Of a stretch of DNA of 64,000 bases, positions 22,888-34,530 are shown one piece after another. Made by a program: the position numbers and the translations under genes. How positions within the stretch are numbered: position 1 is the stretch's first letter; each line of letters opens with the position of its first letter. Source of the stretch: Sesamum alatum (taxonomy: Eukaryota; Streptophyta; Magnoliopsida; Lamiales; Pedaliaceae); assembly GCA_034509735.1 (NCBI GenBank), contig JACGWO010000002.1, positions 22,367,636-22,431,635 on the forward strand, in the 5' to 3' direction. Under the pieces are notes generated by a model. The model was not told where the DNA came from, searched no databases, and worked only from the letters and a program-made list of their open reading frames with translations.

Positions 22888-23932
22888 AATCTAATTAGAC
22901 CATTGAAGTATGTACAGACCGTTGACTAATGTACCAAGCAGATGAGAAATACCATCTTTGATAATGAAAAAACCGTTTTTATTGATGGTAAATTCATATC
23001 CCTCCTTATCAAGAACCGGGATGGAAACAATATTTTTAATCATGCTAGGTACATAGAAACAGTCGTTCAGTACAATCCTAACATGACTACTAATGGCTAA
23101 CTCTAGTGATCCTACGGCCTCCGCAGCAACGGCCTTGCCATTGCCTAGCCTCAGGATCATCTCATCCTTGGTTAGCCTTCTGCTTCTTTGCAGTGCCTGC
23201 AAATCATTGCAGATGTGAGCACCACACCCGGTATCCAATACCCATGAAGCAGAATTAGTAATCATATTAACTTCAACCACAAAACACACCTGGGTTGGAA
23301 AGGAGTTGTGGGCACTCCCTCTTCCAATGCCCTTTCCCTTGCCAATGCATGCAGACATCATTTACTTGGACCGCTGAGAACCACGGGCCTTCCCTTTCCC
23401 TTTGCTCGGTCCAACCGGAGAAACAGGGATGCCCGGAGGCCGCAACCGTCTTCCCTTTGCCCTTCTTCCTCTTCCAGCGTCCGGCCCTCTTGCCATTCAC
23501 CTTGGAGGTCGAAGCCTCTCCTATCAATACCGCCGGCGCCGACTTGTGGGTCGTTGCCTTCAGCGAGCTTGGTGCCAAAGAATGCTTTTGTGGCAGCATA
23601 TCTAATATGCCTATCCGGAACCGCATAAACCTCGTTCATGTGAAGCATTATGGTGGAGACATTGTCCAGCCTCTCATACTGCTTTTGGATGTCGTTAGAC
23701 ATAGAAGCCAGTATGATACTGCGTACTTTTCGGTTGTCCTTATGCCATTTCTCGAACGTCAAACGTTCTTCAGGCGTGGACCCTCCGGTAAGTCGCTCGG
23801 TGGTGGCTCGTCCAAGACGTAGCCTTGTTTCTCGAAACCGAGGACAATCCTCAGGTTTCTCAGCCAGTCCGAATAGTTCGTGCCGTTGAATTTGTTAGTC
23901 TCGAGAATCATGATTAATGGGTTCTTAGACAT
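22888..23932 (-). pseudogene. A1 gag-protease remnant
   Basis: Protease region 22891-23280 has VLDTGCGAHICNDL and the pre-integrase segment; a TGG to TAG change stops it at the join to IN. An extra A near 23284 shifts the frame at the zinc knuckle. Gag has a deletion of about 200 bp near 23558 (joined at TTGCC/CTTCAG) that removes the QSLPPSYDPF region, and a smaller one near 23438. The start codon is at 23930-23932. No continuous Gag is possible. Confidence 0.84.
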
Positions 23933-25404
23933 ATCTACATTAATGAAAATGTAAAGCAGAATTTAGCAGATGATGGTAATATTATTGTTCAAGTTGAAAA
24001 CTTGGTCTTTTAGTCTTTAACCCTCCCACTATTTATACGAAAGTCCGCCACATTGAAGCAGAGTTTCGGGAAACCATTTCCTAGTGGGCTTGGGATCCAC
24101 AAGCGTAATCTCCATGCCCCGCTTTTACGATTCACATGAAGAAGACCTCGTGGGAGATATCTAATACCATTTTCATCCAATGAGATTCCCAAGATTTTTT
24201 GCCTCACCTATTCGCATGGTTCCGAGGACTCCAAGCGAATCATGTTACTCAGTGTTAGGCCCGACCCATCAACCAAATCATGCCTCAAACTGTCGCCCCC
24301 CACGACTCGTGAGACAGAAAAACAGCGAGCGCAGTCTTTTTGTTCACAACAATGGTGCAGCTTTCCCCTAGTCTAAGTGTGCGACGACTCGTGAGACCAC
24401 ACTTGGGTAGTGGTAGCTTCCTCACCACATTGCTATGGATGGAAGGCTCGGACAGATCATAAATACCATTTTGATCCAAGTCCGTTCTGGGCCTAATATT
24501 TAATTTGGTCCAACCAAATGAGAGTTTGTGTATGACCGAGACCTCATCACATTATTGTGTTTTAGCATGCATAAATATCCAATATTTAAAACGATAAATA
24601 AATACGCCGCATGCAGAAAACATAGCATACCCCTATTAGGATGATCACAAGCCCAACCTATGCGACCACTGGGCCCGCAGTGAGTCTATGGTCTGTTTAG
24701 GGTGGTCCTAAATTATTACAATAATAATAAACCCATTGTCATTCCAATGGGCCTTGAATTGCTTCTTGTTTCACGCCTTGATGCTTCTCCTTGGGGTCTC
24801 CGACTCCAATTGCTTGTTAAAAGTAAAACCTCACCAATCCTATCTACTCTCATTACAACTGCAAGTAATACATTGGTAATAAAGAAAACAAGCCTTAACA
24901 TCATGAGGCTGAAAATACGGGGATGATAGTCCCACAAACAAGAGGCACGCAGGCCCCACCCAACAGAAGAATAAATGATCATACATTCATCCATACATAT
25001 GCTCTAGGGCTCTTGTGATCATCCCATGTTGATTCCATCAACACACATAACATAATTATTCTAAATAATCATGCATAAATACCAATGGATATTCCAAATA
25101 CCCAAGTGATGTCCAACATCACAAACGTATAAACATACAAACAATATGCAAAATTCAACTTTCAAATTTAATGGACATTTTAAACAATGCATCCAATGCA
25201 TGTATTAATGCCATATTAATTAAGCAAATTTAATTCAAGGAATAATCCAATTATTCCAAAATCAAAAATGCAAAATTAATATATTTTCAGAATATTGTGC
25301 AGAAAATACAGAAAATCAAATTTTCCGAAAAAAGTCGAAAAACGGTACAAAACGGCCCAGCCGTTGTGCTGGTCGGCCGGCCGCGCGCACAGGGCAGCGC
25401 GCAG
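23933..25404 (-). other. A1 leader, truncated in its GC-rich tract
   Basis: Aligns with the leaders of A3 and A6 and carries the hydrophobic sense ORF (24716-24994). It ends inside the GC tract (25352-25404), where it is joined to RT sequence near GCATGCC/GATGCC. PBS and 5' LTR are therefore absent. Confidence 0.82.
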
Positions 25405-26165
25405 GCATGCCAAGGATGTAAGATGCCTCGCCCATATCCTTCATGGAGAATTGTGTTGACAACCATGCTTTAGTGGTTCCCAACATCCTAGTATCATTCC
25501 CAATGAGCAAAATGTCATCCACATAAAGCACCAGAAACACAACTGAGCTCCCACTGATCTTCTTTTATACACAACGATCGGACTTGTTCTTGATGAAATC
25601 ATATCCCCGTATGACTTCATCAAAACGTATGTTCCAGCTTCGGGAAGCTTGTTTGATGCCATAGACGGACCTTTGGCGACGACAGACCTTCTGCTCTTCT
25701 CCAATAGATGTGAAACCTTCTGGTTGATCCATATAGATCTCTTCCTCTAAGAAACTGTTGAGAAAGGCGGTTTTCACGTCCATCTGCCATATTACATAGT
25801 CATACCATGCTGCTGTGGCAAGCAGTATCTGAATGGACTGACCCATTGCTACGGGCGAGTAGGTTTCCTAAAAATTGACCCCGGCTCGCTGAGTGTAACC
25901 CTTCGCCACAAGCCTAGCTTTGAAGGTTGTAACCTCCCCGTCCGCTCCAAGCTTCCGTTTGTAGACCCATTTACACCCTACGAGTTTTACCCCTTTTGGT
26001 GAGTCCACTAGGGTCCAAACCTGATTTGTACCCATCGAGTGCATATCGGATTTCATGGCCTCAAGCCACTTATTCGAATCGATGTCCAACATCGCTTCTC
26101 TGTATGTCTTTGGATCATCATCCAACTGACCGGTCAGGCCCAGAAATCCATACCTATCAGGTGCT
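25405..26165 (-). pseudogene. RT fragment of another copy (AX)
   Basis: Partial RT plus linker. It shows LYVDDILLIGND (25316-25540 frame), QMDVKTAFLNSF (25565-25846 frame) and the upstream segment SMGTNQVWTLVDSPKGVK (25868-26125). Several frameshifts separate these. Its left end is a deletion junction with the A1 leader. Its right end, at the linker motif PDRYGFLG, is the A4 insertion point. The expected duplicate of GTGCT (26161-26165) was not found. Confidence 0.82.
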
Positions 26166-28397
26166 TGAAGGACAAGCGGATCCGCCCGGGAGCGCGAGCG
26201 GAAGCGAGAAAAGCAAGAAATTGCGTAAATTTAAATCAAATTCAAAATACGCGAATCCCAAGGGGTGTACCCTTGGGTGCTCAACCGGGCGTTCGATGTA
26301 GGATGTGTAAATATTAAAACATATATTTAAACACATAGGGCATAGATATACAAATGAAATCAATCAAAGCGTAATAAACCGTTACCTTTGATTGTTTAGC
26401 GTATGCTCCCGGCTACTAGAGTTGTTCCTTCTCCGGAATGCTCACGAAATCCAAACGTATGGACTCTCCAAAGGTGATCCACAACACACCGGAAGAAACA
26501 CACGTTTTCTTGCTAGAAAAGAACGGGTTTAGGAAGGAATTGGTTTAAGAGAAGAACACTATGAATTAGTGTTCTCTTAAACTTACTTTGTTCTTCTTCT
26601 TGATTCAAAAGCAAGTGAAGAACACAAGTGTAAGAGAGGGAGGGAGCACGAAATTTTGAGAGAGAGGAGAGGATTTTTTGTCTTCTCTTTTTCCTAGAAA
26701 AAGATGAATAATGAATCACTTATGCTAGGTGTTGTATATTCTAATATATATACATAATTAATGTGATTATTGGAATGTGTCTAGGTTCATCCAAGGATGT
26801 CTAGATTCATTCCAATCAATCACCATCAATTCTTTCAATCAAGCCTACCAAAATTTATGGTATGATCAAATCATACCAAAAGGGAAGAGCTTGATTGGAG
26901 TTGATTTGTCTCTTTCCAAAAGAGACAAGTCAACATACCACCTAGCATGAAACATGGCTGATTTTGCTTCCTCCAAGGGAGCATGTCAGCCATATTTAAT
27001 TAAGGGAAGAAGTCCAACTTCTTCCTATTCCAAATTAGGAATTATTTCTCCTCTCGGGTATAATTTAACGGACCGGGTTTTATCGTAATCCAATTACGAC
27101 GAACCCAATATAAATCCAATTTAAATGTCCACTTAAATTATTCCCGTTGATCTTTTAATCCAATTAAAATATCCAACGTCTCAACATCTCAACTTTTCAT
27201 ATTTAATCGAAAATCCAATTTACCGATTAAATGAAAGCCCGATACAATATCGGCCCGTCCATCCAATGGACTTTCCCTTAAGTAATCCAATTACTTATTT
27301 TATCCTTCGAGATTGACTCCAAGTCGATCTCTCAACCTCCTCGGTGATTTGTGTGTGACCCTTTAGGTTCACCCTCAACTAGACTTGGCCCGTGTCCCAC
27401 AAGGGCCCGTTACCATGGGTGGCCGTCTAGCAACGGTCCATGGCACTAGAGACTAGGTGAATTGGCGCTGAACATTTTAGGCGCCGATTCCGTACAGGTA
27501 CGATCCTTCCGTCTACCATCTCCCATCCTTAGTCTAGGGTATGGAATTGGGCGTCGGTTTCCCATCCTTGACTAGACATCTATGCTTAATACTCGAGACC
27601 ACGTATGCTTCATTGCGTCGACACAGGAAACCATTCCCTGTTCGACCAACCACTGTGGCCACAGCTTCAAACAGCATGAACGTGTCTCCGAGTGCATAGG
27701 AGATACCTCTGTCACATACAGACAGGGGACAGATCCTCTTCTTGGAATCCACCGTCCTCGCTACACATTCTGACTGCACTGGACAAGGCTTATGATAATC
27801 ATCTTACCGAATGATTACCTCTCGCCAGATCCAAGATACAGCCGTCCTGTGCACGCGACTGCCATGATCCCTCAAGTCTGAGGATTACTCCCGTACTATC
27901 GGAACCGGGGAAAACCAATCATACCGACCAAGCCTCCAAGGCTTCCATATGATGATCCCCGCGAGTCAGTCCAGTCGGCTCGACCCCAATCAACCAACCC
28001 ATCAAGATCGTGTAGGCGTCCCACGCCTGTCGCCGATGAAACACGGCACTCATCCAATGAACACGACTCTTGACGCAAGTCTCAATAGGACTCTCGATGC
28101 CCTGTCTCGAGGTCCTCGACTTGGAATGTTTCAGACCCAACTCTTAATGAGTTGGTTTCATGACCACCATCCAATGCGTGGCCCAACTGCACGAGTTGTT
28201 TATCCATGGTCTGTGGGCTTTGTTGCGATATAAGTTAAACACCATTTTAACAAATGTAAGATGAGCGCAACAAATAAGGTACCATTGGTGACGAATACTC
28301 ATCTTATTCATCACATAATAATATTACATTCACATCAAGTTGTCGGATAGGTTACAAATTGCCAAACCTATTGGCTTTCTGGTCACCTATTCCAACA
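26166..28397 (-). repeat. 3' LTR of A4
   Basis: Complete family A LTR of 2232 bp, TGAAGG to CCAACA, followed by the polypurine tract at 28398. All conserved hairpins are present; the variable hairpin near 27387 lacks one G. Confidence 0.94.
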
Positions 28398-28412
28398 ATC
28401 TCCCACTTGACC
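28398..28412 (-). promoter_or_regulatory. Polypurine tract of A4
   Basis: GGTCAAGTGGGAGAT on the minus strand, beside the LTR. Confidence 0.9.
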
Positions 28413-28951
28413 TAAAGCCAATCACCATTGACCTCGAACCTCTTATTCAGATGGTGAGTATGGGCAACTTGCGACATGGGCTTAGCAAGTGGATCTGCTA
28501 TGTTTTCTGTTGAGCTGACTCGGTCCAACCGACCGTCACTCCTGCTATCCATCTCTCTAAGCAGATGGTAGCGTCTAAGAATATGCTTGGATCGTGATGA
28601 GATCTCGGTTCCTTTGCTAGCGCTATCGCCCCGTTGTTATCATAAAAGATAATTACAGGCTTAGCAATGCTAGGTACTATATCCAACCCTTGGATGTAGC
28701 TCATCAACCAAACCACTCCTTAGCAGCTTCCAAAGCCGCTATGTATTCAAAACTGTATGGTGGAGTCCGCCGTGGTAGCCTGCTTGGAACCTTTCCAAGT
28801 AACCACGCCACCATTTAGTCTAAATACAAAACCAAATTGAGATTTGGCATCTTCGTCGTCCGACTAGAAGCTAGTGTCGCTATTAGCCTTCCAGTATCAA
28901 CTCTCCACCACCGTAGATCAAGAACATGTCCTTAGTCCTTTTTCAGGTACT
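28413..28951 (-). pseudogene. A4 RNase H remnant
   Basis: Carries the same three RNase H indels as A2, A5 and A6; one frame reads KPVIIFYDNNGAIALAKE. The region up to 28951 then holds the end of RT with further damage, including about 40 bp lost near 28989. Confidence 0.82.
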
Positions 28952-30241
28952 TCAGGATAGTCTTGACTGCACTCCAGTGTGCCTCCCCGGTACATCAGGT
29001 TTAGTGCACTGAACAACATACTCTATGCTGCCCATGGCTGAAGCATAGGGGATGCTCAACATCCTTTTAAGCTCCTCATCAGTCTTTGGAGACTGCTTCT
29101 TGGATAACTTGATTCCATGCCTCATTGGAAGGAATCCTCGTTTTGAGTTCTCCATCTTGAATCTCTTCAAGACTTTCTCAATGTACGAGGACTGGGCCAT
29201 TCCTAACATCCTTTTAGATCTATCCCTGTAGATCTTGATGCCAAGGATGTAGGATGCCTCGCCCATATCCTTCATGGAGAATTGTGTTGACAACCAAGCT
29301 TTAGTGGTACCCAACATCTTAGCATCATTCCCAATGAGTAAGATGTCATCCACGTAAAGCACCAGAAACGCAACTGAGCTCCCACTGATCTTCTTGTACA
29401 CAAGGATCGGACTCGTTCTTGATGAAATCATATCCCCGTATGACTTCATCAAAACGTATTTTCCAGCTTCGGGTTTAAACCCTTTTAGTGGATCTGCTAG
29501 GGTCCAAACCTTGTTTGTACCCATCGAGTCCATCTCGGATTTCATGGCCTCAAGCCACTTGTCCGAATCAATGTCCGACATCGCTTCTCCGTATGTCTTT
29601 GGATCGTTATCCAACTGACCGGTCAGGCCCAGAAATCCATACCTATCAGGTGCATGGGATACTCTGGCCGTCCTACGGAGGACTAGAACAATATCAGTAG
29701 GAACCACTGGCTCAGATGTCACTGCCGCCTCATGGGGTACCTCACTTGATTCCTCAAGGAGTACCTCATCGCGTCGACTATCTGATGGAAAACCTTTTTC
29801 CAAGAACACTGCGTTTCGCGAGAAAAAAACCTTTTGCTCGGAGGGATCATAGAAATAATACCCCGCAGTTTCTTTCGGATAGCCGATGAACTTGCATAAA
29901 CTACACCTCGAGTCCAGTTTATCTCCCACTAATCTCTTGACATATGCGGGGCAACCCCACACTTTCAAGTATTTGTAGGAGGCAGGCTTGCCATGCCATA
30001 TCTCATATGGCGTCTGGGATACCTTTTTAGATGGCGCCAAGTTCAAAACTTTGGCCACCGTCTCAAGAGCGTATCCCCAGAAGGAAAGGGGTAGTTCGGT
30101 AAAACTCATCATGGATCGGACCATGTCCAACAAGGTCTGATTCCTCCTTTCAGACACACCATTAAGCTGCGGTGTTCCAGGAGGGGTCCACTGAGAGAGA
30201 ATCCCATTCTCTTTTAGATAATCAGTAAACTCACCACTCAA
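28952..30241 (-). pseudogene. A4 continuous integrase-RT frame with deleted RT core
   Basis: 429 open codons running from the IN core (EYLSGEF, PQLNGVSERRN with the catalytic Glu) through GCPAYVKRLVGDKL, the linker motif HAPDRYGFLGLTG, and across the 340-bp deletion into LVLYVDDILLIGND and TDEELKRM. The deletion alone would shift the frame. A 2-bp loss (TATACACA to TACACA near 29398) restores it, so 342 bp, 114 codons, are missing in total. About 25 codons between the two sites are read in a foreign frame (YVLMKSYGDMISS). RT lacks DVKTAFLNG, so it cannot polymerise. An IN-RT fusion protein could still be made if transcribed. Confidence 0.85.
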
Positions 30242-31002
30242 ATACTCTCCACCTCGGTCAGACCGAAGGGCTTTGATCTTTCGACCGGTTTAGTTCTCTA
30301 CATCAAGTCTGTATTCCTTAAACCTTCCAAAGGCTTCAGACTTGTACCTCATCAGGTAAACATAACCATACCGTGAGTGATCATCGGTAAAGGTTATGAA
30401 GTACGAGTACCCACCTCTAGCCTGAGTATTTAGTGGACCACAGAAATCTGTATGGATCAAATCCAACAGACCACTGGCTAGCGTAATTTGTCCAACAAGG
30501 GTTTCTTGATCATCTTTCCCTTTAGAACAGGATTCGCAGGTCGGTAGGTTGTCCAAATCGTCTATTTCTAGACTCTTTGAGTCCACCAACCTTCTTATCC
30601 TATCATTAGAGATATGACCTATCCTCGCATGCCATATCAGTGCGTTATTATGATCATCACGTTTTCGTTTGTGTTCTGCAGTCATAATCCAATTAGACTG
30701 TTGAAGTATGTACAGACCGTTGACCAATGTACCAAGCAGAGATGAGAAATACCATCTTTGATTATGAAAAACCGTTTTTATTGATGGTAAATTCATATCC
30801 CTCGTTATCAAGGACCGGGATGGAAACAATGTTTTTAATCATGCTAGGTACATAGAAACAGTCGTTGACAATAATCCTAACATGACTACTAATGGCTAAC
30901 TCTAGTGATCCTACGGCCTCCGCAGCAACGGCCTTACCATCGCCTAGCCTCAGGATCATCTCATCCTTGGTTAGCCTTCTGCTTCTTTGCAGTGCCTGCA
31001 AA
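30242..31002 (-). pseudogene. A4 integrase N terminus and protease fragment
   Basis: Contains HARIGHISNDRIRRLV and CESC of the IN zinc domain and HTDFCGPL with the first catalytic Asp. A CAA to TAA stop after EYRLDVEN ends this frame before the downstream frame opens. Upstream are SMIKNIVSIPVLDNEGYEF and DEMILRLGDGKAVAAEA from the protease-pre-integrase region, in another frame. It stops at 31002, before the protease active site. Confidence 0.83.
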
Positions 31003-31083
31003 TCAAAACTTTGACCGCCGTCTCAGGAGCGTATCTCTAGAAGGATAAGGAAAGTTTGGTAAAACTGATCATGGATTGGACCA
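31003..31083 (-). pseudogene. 80-bp integrase fragment between A4 and A5
   Basis: Matches the IN segment around the SFWGYAL region, but with more differences than the other family A copies. It is fused at CAAA to A4 protease and at ATG to A5 LTR. The divergence suggests it may come from the older element Y; this is inference from a very short piece. Confidence 0.6.
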
Positions 31084-31527
31084 TGATCCCCGCGAGTCAG
31101 TCCAGTCGGCTCGACCCTAGTCGACCAACCCATCAAGATCGTGTAGGCGTTCCACTCCTATCGTCGATGAAACACGACACTCATCTAATGAACACGACTC
31201 TTGACGCAAGTCTCAATAGGAATTTCGATGCCCTGTCTCGAGGTCCTCGACTTGAAACGTTTCAGACCCAACTCTTAATCAGTTGGTTTCATGACCACCA
31301 TCCAATGCGTGGCCCAACTGCACGAGTTGTTATCCATGGTCTGTGGGCTTTGTTGTGATATAAGTTAAACACCGTTTTAACAAATGTAAGATGAGCGCAA
31401 CAAAGAAGGTACCATTGGTGACGAACACTCATCTTATTCATCACATAATAATATTACATCTACATCAAGTTGTCAGATAGGTTACAAATCACCAAACCTA
31501 TTGGCTTTCTGGTCACCTATTCTAACA
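31083..31527 (-). repeat. 3' LTR fragment of A5
   Basis: Last ~445 bp of a family A LTR, from ATGATCCCCGCGAGTCAG to CTAACA. It includes the terminal inverted pair CTTTGTTG/CAACAAAG. Confidence 0.9.
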
Positions 31528-31542
31528 ATCTCCCACTTGACC
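31528..31542 (-). promoter_or_regulatory. Polypurine tract of A5
   Basis: GGTCAAGTGGGAGAT on the minus strand, beside the LTR. Confidence 0.9.
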
Positions 31543-33018
31543 TAAAGCCAATGACCCATTGACCTGAAACCTCTTATTCAGATGGTGTGTGTGGGCAACT
31601 TGCGACATGGGCTTAGGAAGTGGATCTGCTATGTTTTCTGCGAAGCTGACTCGGTCCAACCAAACGTCACTCGTGCTATCCATATCTCTAAGCAGATGGT
31701 AGCGTCTAAGAATATGGTTGGATCGTGATGAGATCTCGGTTCCTTTGCTAGCGCTATCGCCCGTTGTTATCATAAAAGATAATTACAGGCTTAGCAATGC
31801 TAGGTACTACATCCAACCCTTGGATGTAGCTCATCAACCAAACCACTCCTTAGCAGCTTCCAAAGCCGCTATGTATTCAAAACTCTATGATGAAGTCCGC
31901 CGATGTAGCCTACTTGGAACCCTTCTAAGTAACCACGCCACCATTTAGTCTAAATACAAAACCATACTGATACTTGGCATCATCGTCATCCGACTGCAAG
32001 CTAGCGTCGCTATAGCCTTCCAGTATCAACTCTCTACCGCCGTAGATCAAGAACATATCCTTAGTCCTTTCAGGTACTTTAGGATAGTCTTGACTGCACT
32101 CCAGTATGCCTCCCCGGCACACGACTGATATCGACTAGTTACGCTCAAAGCGAAAGCCACATCAGGTCTAGTGCACTGAACAACATACTGTATGCTGCCT
32201 ACGGCTGAAGTGTAGGGGATGTCCAACATCCTTTTAAGCTCCTCATCAGTCTTAGGAGACTGCTTCTTTGGATAACTTAATTCCATCCCTCATAGGAAGA
32301 AATCCTCGTTTTGAGTTCTCCATCTTGAATCTCTTCAAGACTTTCTCAATGTACGAGGACTAGGCCATTCCTAACTTTCTTCTAGATCTATCCCTGTAGA
32401 TGTTGATGCCAAGGATGTAGGATGCCTCGCCCATATCCTTCATGAAGAATTGCGTTGACAACCAAGCTTTAGTGGTACCCAACATCTTACATCATTCCCA
32501 ATGAGCAAGATGTCATCCACATAAAGCAACAGAAACGCAACTGAGCTCCTACTGATTCTTCTTGTATACACAAGGGTCGGACTCATTCTTGATGATATAT
32601 CATATCCCCGTATGACTTCATCAAAACGTATGTTCCAGCTTCGGGAAGCTTGTTTGAGGCAATAGATGCACCTTTGGAGATGGCAAACCTTCTGCTCTTC
32701 TCCAACAGTTGTGAAACCTTCCGGCTGATCCATATAGATCTCTTCCTCTACGAAACCGTTGAGGAAGGCCGTTTTCACGTCCATCCACCATATTTCATAG
32801 TCATACCTTGCTGCTATGGCAAGCAGTATCCGAATGGATTTGGCCATTGCTACGGGCGAGTAGGTTTCCTCAAAATCGACCCCGGGTCGTTGAGTGTAAC
32901 CTTTCGCTACAAGCCTGGCTTTGAAGATTGTAACCTCCCCGTCAGCTCCAAGCTTACGTTTGTAGACCCATTTATACCCTACGGGTTTAACCTTTTGGGT
33001 GGATCTACTAGGGTCCAA
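31543..33018 (-). pseudogene. A5 reverse transcriptase and RNase H
   Basis: RNase H (to about 32010) has the shared frameshifts. RT is broken into frames 32047-32286 (RPDVAFALSVTSRYQSCAGE) and 32440-33018. The latter runs from YKWVYKRKLGADGEV through MDVKTAFLNGFVEEEIYMDQ to LLYVDDILLIGND, so all three catalytic Asp positions are in one frame here, although a local shift garbles GYDISSRMSPTLV. It shows that the 340-bp deletion is absent from this copy. Confidence 0.85.
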
Positions 33019-34110
33019 ACCTTGTTTGTACCCATCGAGTCCATCTCGGATTTCATGGCCTCAAGCCACTTTGTTACGAATCGATGTCCGACATCGCTTC
33101 TCTGTATGTCTTTGGATCATTATCCAACTGACTGGTCAAGCCCAGAAATCCATACCTATCAGGTGCATGGGATACTCTGGCTGACCTACGGAGGACTGGA
33201 ACAATATCAGTGGGAACCACTGGCTCAGATGTCACTGCCACCTCATGGGGTACATCACTTGATTCCTCAAGGAGTACCTCATCGCGTCGACTATCCGATG
33301 GAAAACCTTTTTCCAAGAACACTACGTTTCGGGAGACAAAATCCTTTTGCTTGGAGGGATCATAGAAATAATACCCCGCAGTTTCTTTTTGGATAGTCGA
33401 TGAACCTGCATAAACTAGACCTCGAGTCCAGTTTGTCTCCCACTAATCTCTTGACATATGCGGGGCAACCCCACACTTTCAAGTATTTGTAGGAGGCAGG
33501 CTTGCCATGCCATATCTCATATGGCGTCCGGGATACCTTTTTACATGGCGCCAAGTTCAAAACTTTGGCCGCCGTCTCAAGAGCGTATCCCCAGAAGGAA
33601 AGAGGGAGTTTGGTAAAACTCATCATGGATCGGACCATGTCCAACAAGGTCCGATTCCTCCTTTCAGACACACCATTAAGCTGCGGTGTTCCAAGAGGGG
33701 TCCACTGAGAGAGAATCCCATTCTCTTTTAGATAATCAGTAAACTCACCACTCAAATACTCTCCACCTCGGTCCGATCGAAGGGCTTTGATCTTTCGACC
33801 GGTTTGGTTCTCTACTTCAAGTCTGTATTCCTTAAACCTTCCAAAGGCTTCAGACTTGTACTTCATCAGGTAAACATAACCATACCGTGAGTGATCATCG
33901 GTAAAGGTTATGAAGTACGAGTACCCACCTCTAGCCTGAGTATTTAGTGGACCACAGACATCTATATGCATCAAATCCAACAGACCACTGACTAGCGTAC
34001 TTTGTCCAACAAAGGGTTTCTTGGTCATCTTTCCCTTTAGACAGGATTCGCAGGTCGGTAGGTTGTCCAAATCGTCTGTTTCTATACTCTTTCAGTCCAC
34101 CAACCTTCTT
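33019..34110 (-). pseudogene. A5 integrase and linker
   Basis: The IN frame 33360-34070 has CESC, MHIDVCGPL, RSDRGGEYLS and LNGVSERRN, so the DDE triad is kept, and continues through GCPAYVKRLVGDKLDSR to FIDYPKRN, where it shifts. The linker frame 33074-33322 carries SHAPDRYGFLGLTS. The HHCC histidines lie just upstream in another frame (near 34100). Confidence 0.85.
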
Positions 34111-34489
34111 ACCCTATCTTTAGAGATATGACCTAACCTCGCATGCCATATCTGTGCGTTATTATGATCATCACGTTTTCGTTTGTGTTCTGCAGTCATA
34201 ATCCAATTAGACTGTTAAAGTATGTACAGACCGTTGACCATTGTACCAAGCAGATGAGAAATACCATCTTTGATAATGAAAAAACCGTTTTTATTGATGG
34301 TAAATTCATATCCCTCCTTATCAAGGACCGAGATGGAAACAATGTTTTTAATCATGCTAGGTACATAGAAACAGTCGTTCAATAGAATCCTAACATGACT
34401 ACTAATGGCTAACTCTAGTGATCCTACGGCCTCCGCAGCAACGGCCTTGCCATCGCCTAGCCTCAGGATCATCTCATCCTTGGTTAGCC
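34111..34489 (-). pseudogene. A5 protease C-terminal fragment
   Basis: Contains DEMILRLGDGKAVAAEAVGS and SMIKNIVSISVLDKEGYEF (34215-34472). The active-site DTG part is missing because the sequence breaks off at 34490. Confidence 0.82.
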
Positions 34490-34530
34490 TTCTCCGGATT
34501 GCTCACGAAATCCTACGGCCTCAACGGCCT
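34480..34530 (-). other. Scrambled LTR/protease junction
   Basis: Within about 50 bp the sequence switches from PR to LTR (TCCGGATTGCTCACGAAATC), back to PR (CTACGGCCTC, then CAACGGCCTTG after a 5-bp skip), and again to LTR (GTAATAAACCG), with short shared bases at the switches. Confidence 0.8.

Larger units (their letters stand above)
370..25404 (-). mobile_element. Copia element A1, 5' end deleted, hosting A2
   Basis: Family A element. Its 3' LTR is split by A2 into 370-2378 and 20126-20300. It is followed by a polypurine tract, then RNase H, RT, IN, PR, gag and leader up to 25404. The leader stops inside its GC-rich tract and is joined to RT sequence of another copy, so the PBS and 5' LTR are missing. 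It is the only family A copy here with the intact RNase H base pattern at the shared lesion site, although it has other defects. The layout is seen directly; the deletion at the right end is inferred. Confidence 0.85.
26166..31002 (-). mobile_element. Copia element A4, 5' half missing
   Basis: 3' LTR 26166-28397, polypurine tract, RNase H remnant, an open IN-RT frame carrying the 340-bp deletion, the IN N terminus and part of PR. It ends at 31002 in a fusion to an 80-bp IN fragment. Gag, leader, PBS and 5' LTR are absent. It shares the RT deletion joint and the RNase H indels with A2, so both descend from one defective parent. Confidence 0.85.
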
